Positions 5,878-6,874 of a stretch of DNA of 6,874 nt are shown here, one piece after another. The notes below the pieces were generated by a model. It was not told where the DNA came from. It made no database searches and was given only the letters and a program-made list of their open reading frames with translations. This stretch comes from an uncultured Comamonadaceae bacterium (GTDB taxonomy: Bacteria; Pseudomonadota; Gammaproteobacteria; Burkholderiales; Burkholderiaceae). The stretch is from the NCBI GenBank assembly GCA_946482115.1, contig CAMLQP010000161.1, forward strand, positions 1 to 6,874. The letters are read 5' to 3'. Both the position numbers and the translations under genes were made by a program. Position 1 is the first letter of the stretch; every line of letters starts with the position of its first letter.

Positions 5878-5899
5878 GTGGGGCCGGTTCAACGGCCAC
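5865..5899 (-). terminator. Terminator-like hairpin of the DUF4124-like gene
   Basis: On the minus strand, GTGGCCG and CGGCC-CC-AC form a 7-bp stem with a 2-nt bulge around a loop that holds the TGA stop (plus 5878-5899). A run of six T (plus 5865-5870) follows after 7 nt. The gap between stem and T run is long for a classical intrinsic terminator, so efficiency is uncertain. The T run lies in the spacer of the promoter that reads toward infA, making a very compact junction. Confidence 0.4.
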
Positions 5900-6749
5900 A
5901 GCGCAGGCGGAACTGTTCGTCGCGCGCCTTCTTGCGGTCGCGCCGGACCGAGTCCTGCTCCCTTGGCGGAAGTGGCTGGCGCGCGTAGTCGTCCAGCACA
6001 GCCACGAGGTTGTCCAGGCGCCTGCAATCTTCCGCCTTCTTCTGGGCAGCATTCGGGGGGGCGACAGGGCCGACACCGGTCGGCCGCGGCGCAACCCCCT
6101 TGGTGGGCCTGGCCAGGGCTTCCCGGTTGCGGGCAAACACGATCTGTTCGGCCAGCGAAAGGTTCGCGGGCACCGTGTGCATGCTGACGATCTCGGCGCC
6201 GCGGTGCTGGCAATGCACCACCGACCAGAACCGGCCGGCACCGCGGCAGCGGTAGAGCGTGGTGCCCTGCGCGCCCTCGACGTTCAGCGCGGTCGTGGTG
6301 TCGACCGGGTGGCCGCGCATGCCGGCCGGGCAGGGGCCGTCGGTGTAGGTCACCTGGCTGGCGTTTTCGCAGCGGTGCACCGCCGACAACGGCTCGGCGG
6401 GTGGTGGCTCGGCAGCGGGCGCCGGGCCAGCGGCAGCGGTGACCGTGGGTTTTGGGACCACTGAGGGAGCGGCGGGCGCGGCGGGGACGGACGCCGCTGC
6501 CGGCTCCGCGGCGGCCACCGGAGGTCGCGACCAGGGCCAGTTCACCAGCACATACAGCCCCAGGACCACGACCGCGGCCAGCAACCCGATGGTCAGGCCG
6601 CTCATGCCGTCTCGCTCGGGCGGACGGAACGCGGTGTCGGATACCTGGTGCGGCGTTGGCGGCGCCAAAGGCGCGGGCCGGGAAAGCGGGATGCCGGGCG
6701 TGGTGTCCGGCCCGTTGTCGGGTTCGGGAGTTGTGTCGGGCGTCGCCAT
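5889..6749 (-). CDS. Membrane-anchored protein with a DUF4124-like domain
   Basis: Function unknown. Counting from ATG 6749 the protein has 286 residues. The first 48 are Pro- and Thr-rich and probably cytoplasmic, followed by one membrane segment GLTIGLLAAVVVLGLYVLV (51-69). A Pro/Ala-rich linker (about 74-122) leads to a periplasmic part with CENASQVTYTDGPCP (127-141), the pattern of DUF4124 domains (Cys, a Tyr-x-Asp strand, a PCP turn). More Cys follow at 168, 180, 242 and 284, so further disulfides are likely. The tail (about 233-286) is charged and probably helical. A GTG at 6758 in the same frame could add three residues; ATG 6749 is preferred because of GGTGG (plus 5755-like position 6755-6759) 5 nt upstream. 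It begins 18 bp after the stop of the partial gene to the right, suggesting an operon. Confidence 0.8.
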   Translation of the reverse strand: MATPDTTPEPDNGPDTTPGIPLSRPAPLAPPTPHQVSDTAFRPPERDGMSGLTIGLLAAVVVLGLYVLVNWPWSRPPVAAAEPAAASVPAAPAAPSVVPKPTVTAAAGPAPAAEPPPAEPLSAVHRCENASQVTYTDGPCPAGMRGHPVDTTTALNVEGAQGTTLYRCRGAGRFWSVVHCQHRGAEIVSMHTVPANLSLAEQIVFARNREALARPTKGVAPRPTGVGPVAPPNAAQKKAEDCRRLDNLVAVLDDYARQPLPPREQDSVRRDRKKARDEQFRLRCGR

Positions 6750-6767
6750 CGCAGCCACCAGGGTCGC

Positions 6768-6874
6768 TCACTGTTCGACCACGGTCTTGACCACCTGTCC
6801 CACCGGCGGGTCGCTGCGCCCCCAGGTGCCGTTGAGCAGCTGCAGGCGCTTTTCGGTCAGGGGCGACTGGCGGG
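6768..6874 (-). CDS. C-terminal end of an unidentified gene (partial)
   Basis: Reading in from the right edge on the minus strand, 34 sense codons run without a stop to TGA at 6770-6768. The peptide ends with LQLLNGTWGRSDPPVGQ followed by VVKTVVEQ; I cannot assign a family from so little. Codon use is like that of the neighbours, and the stop lies 18 bp before the ATG of the DUF4124-like gene, as in an operon. Its start and most of its length are outside the window. Confidence 0.5.
   Translation of the reverse strand, partial: RQSPLTEKRLQLLNGTWGRSDPPVGQVVKTVVEQ

Noticed and set aside
5521..6771. Minus-strand open frame of 416 codons overlapping the DUF4124-like gene and the leader
   Set aside because: Its product is Arg/Pro/Gly-rich without domains, while the overlapping frame has a membrane helix and a DUF4124-like motif.

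Overview
The window looks like chromosomal DNA from a high-GC betaproteobacterium, probably Burkholderiales (Comamonadaceae-like). The reasons are strong G/C preference at third codon positions, an 84-residue second-type IF-1 with a long C-terminal tail, and a DUF4124-like envelope protein; this placement is inferred. No tRNA, rRNA, CRISPR array, insertion sequence or phage gene was seen.

Layout: four genes point right and four point left, converging at about 4940-4950. On the plus strand are a class I DAHP synthase (53-1147, first step of aromatic amino acid synthesis), a patatin-like phospholipase 8 bp downstream (1156-2187), a short-chain dehydrogenase (2261-3061) behind its own candidate promoter, and a 595-residue lipoprotein (3152-4939). 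The lipoprotein carries three DUF5648-like repeats followed by a duplicated domain of about 155 residues that I do not recognise. It is visibly less GC-rich than its neighbours and looks like an accessory or acquired gene.

On the minus strand, read from the right edge, are the last 34 codons of an unidentified gene (6768-6874), a membrane-anchored DUF4124-like protein (5889-6749 or 6758), a noncoding stretch of 367 bp, a 94-residue protein of unknown function (5237-5521), and infA, translation initiation factor IF-1 (4950-5204). The noncoding stretch holds a terminator-like hairpin, a good sigma-70 promoter with an extended -10, and a leader of roughly 320 nt rich in inverted repeats, including a 12-bp bulged stem. 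It may be a structured 5' leader or a small RNA ahead of the small gene and infA.

Most of the window is ordinary housekeeping. No new multi-gene system is evident. The places worth a second look are the structured leader, the duplicated domain of the lipoprotein, and the Gly in the effector pocket of the DAHP synthase.
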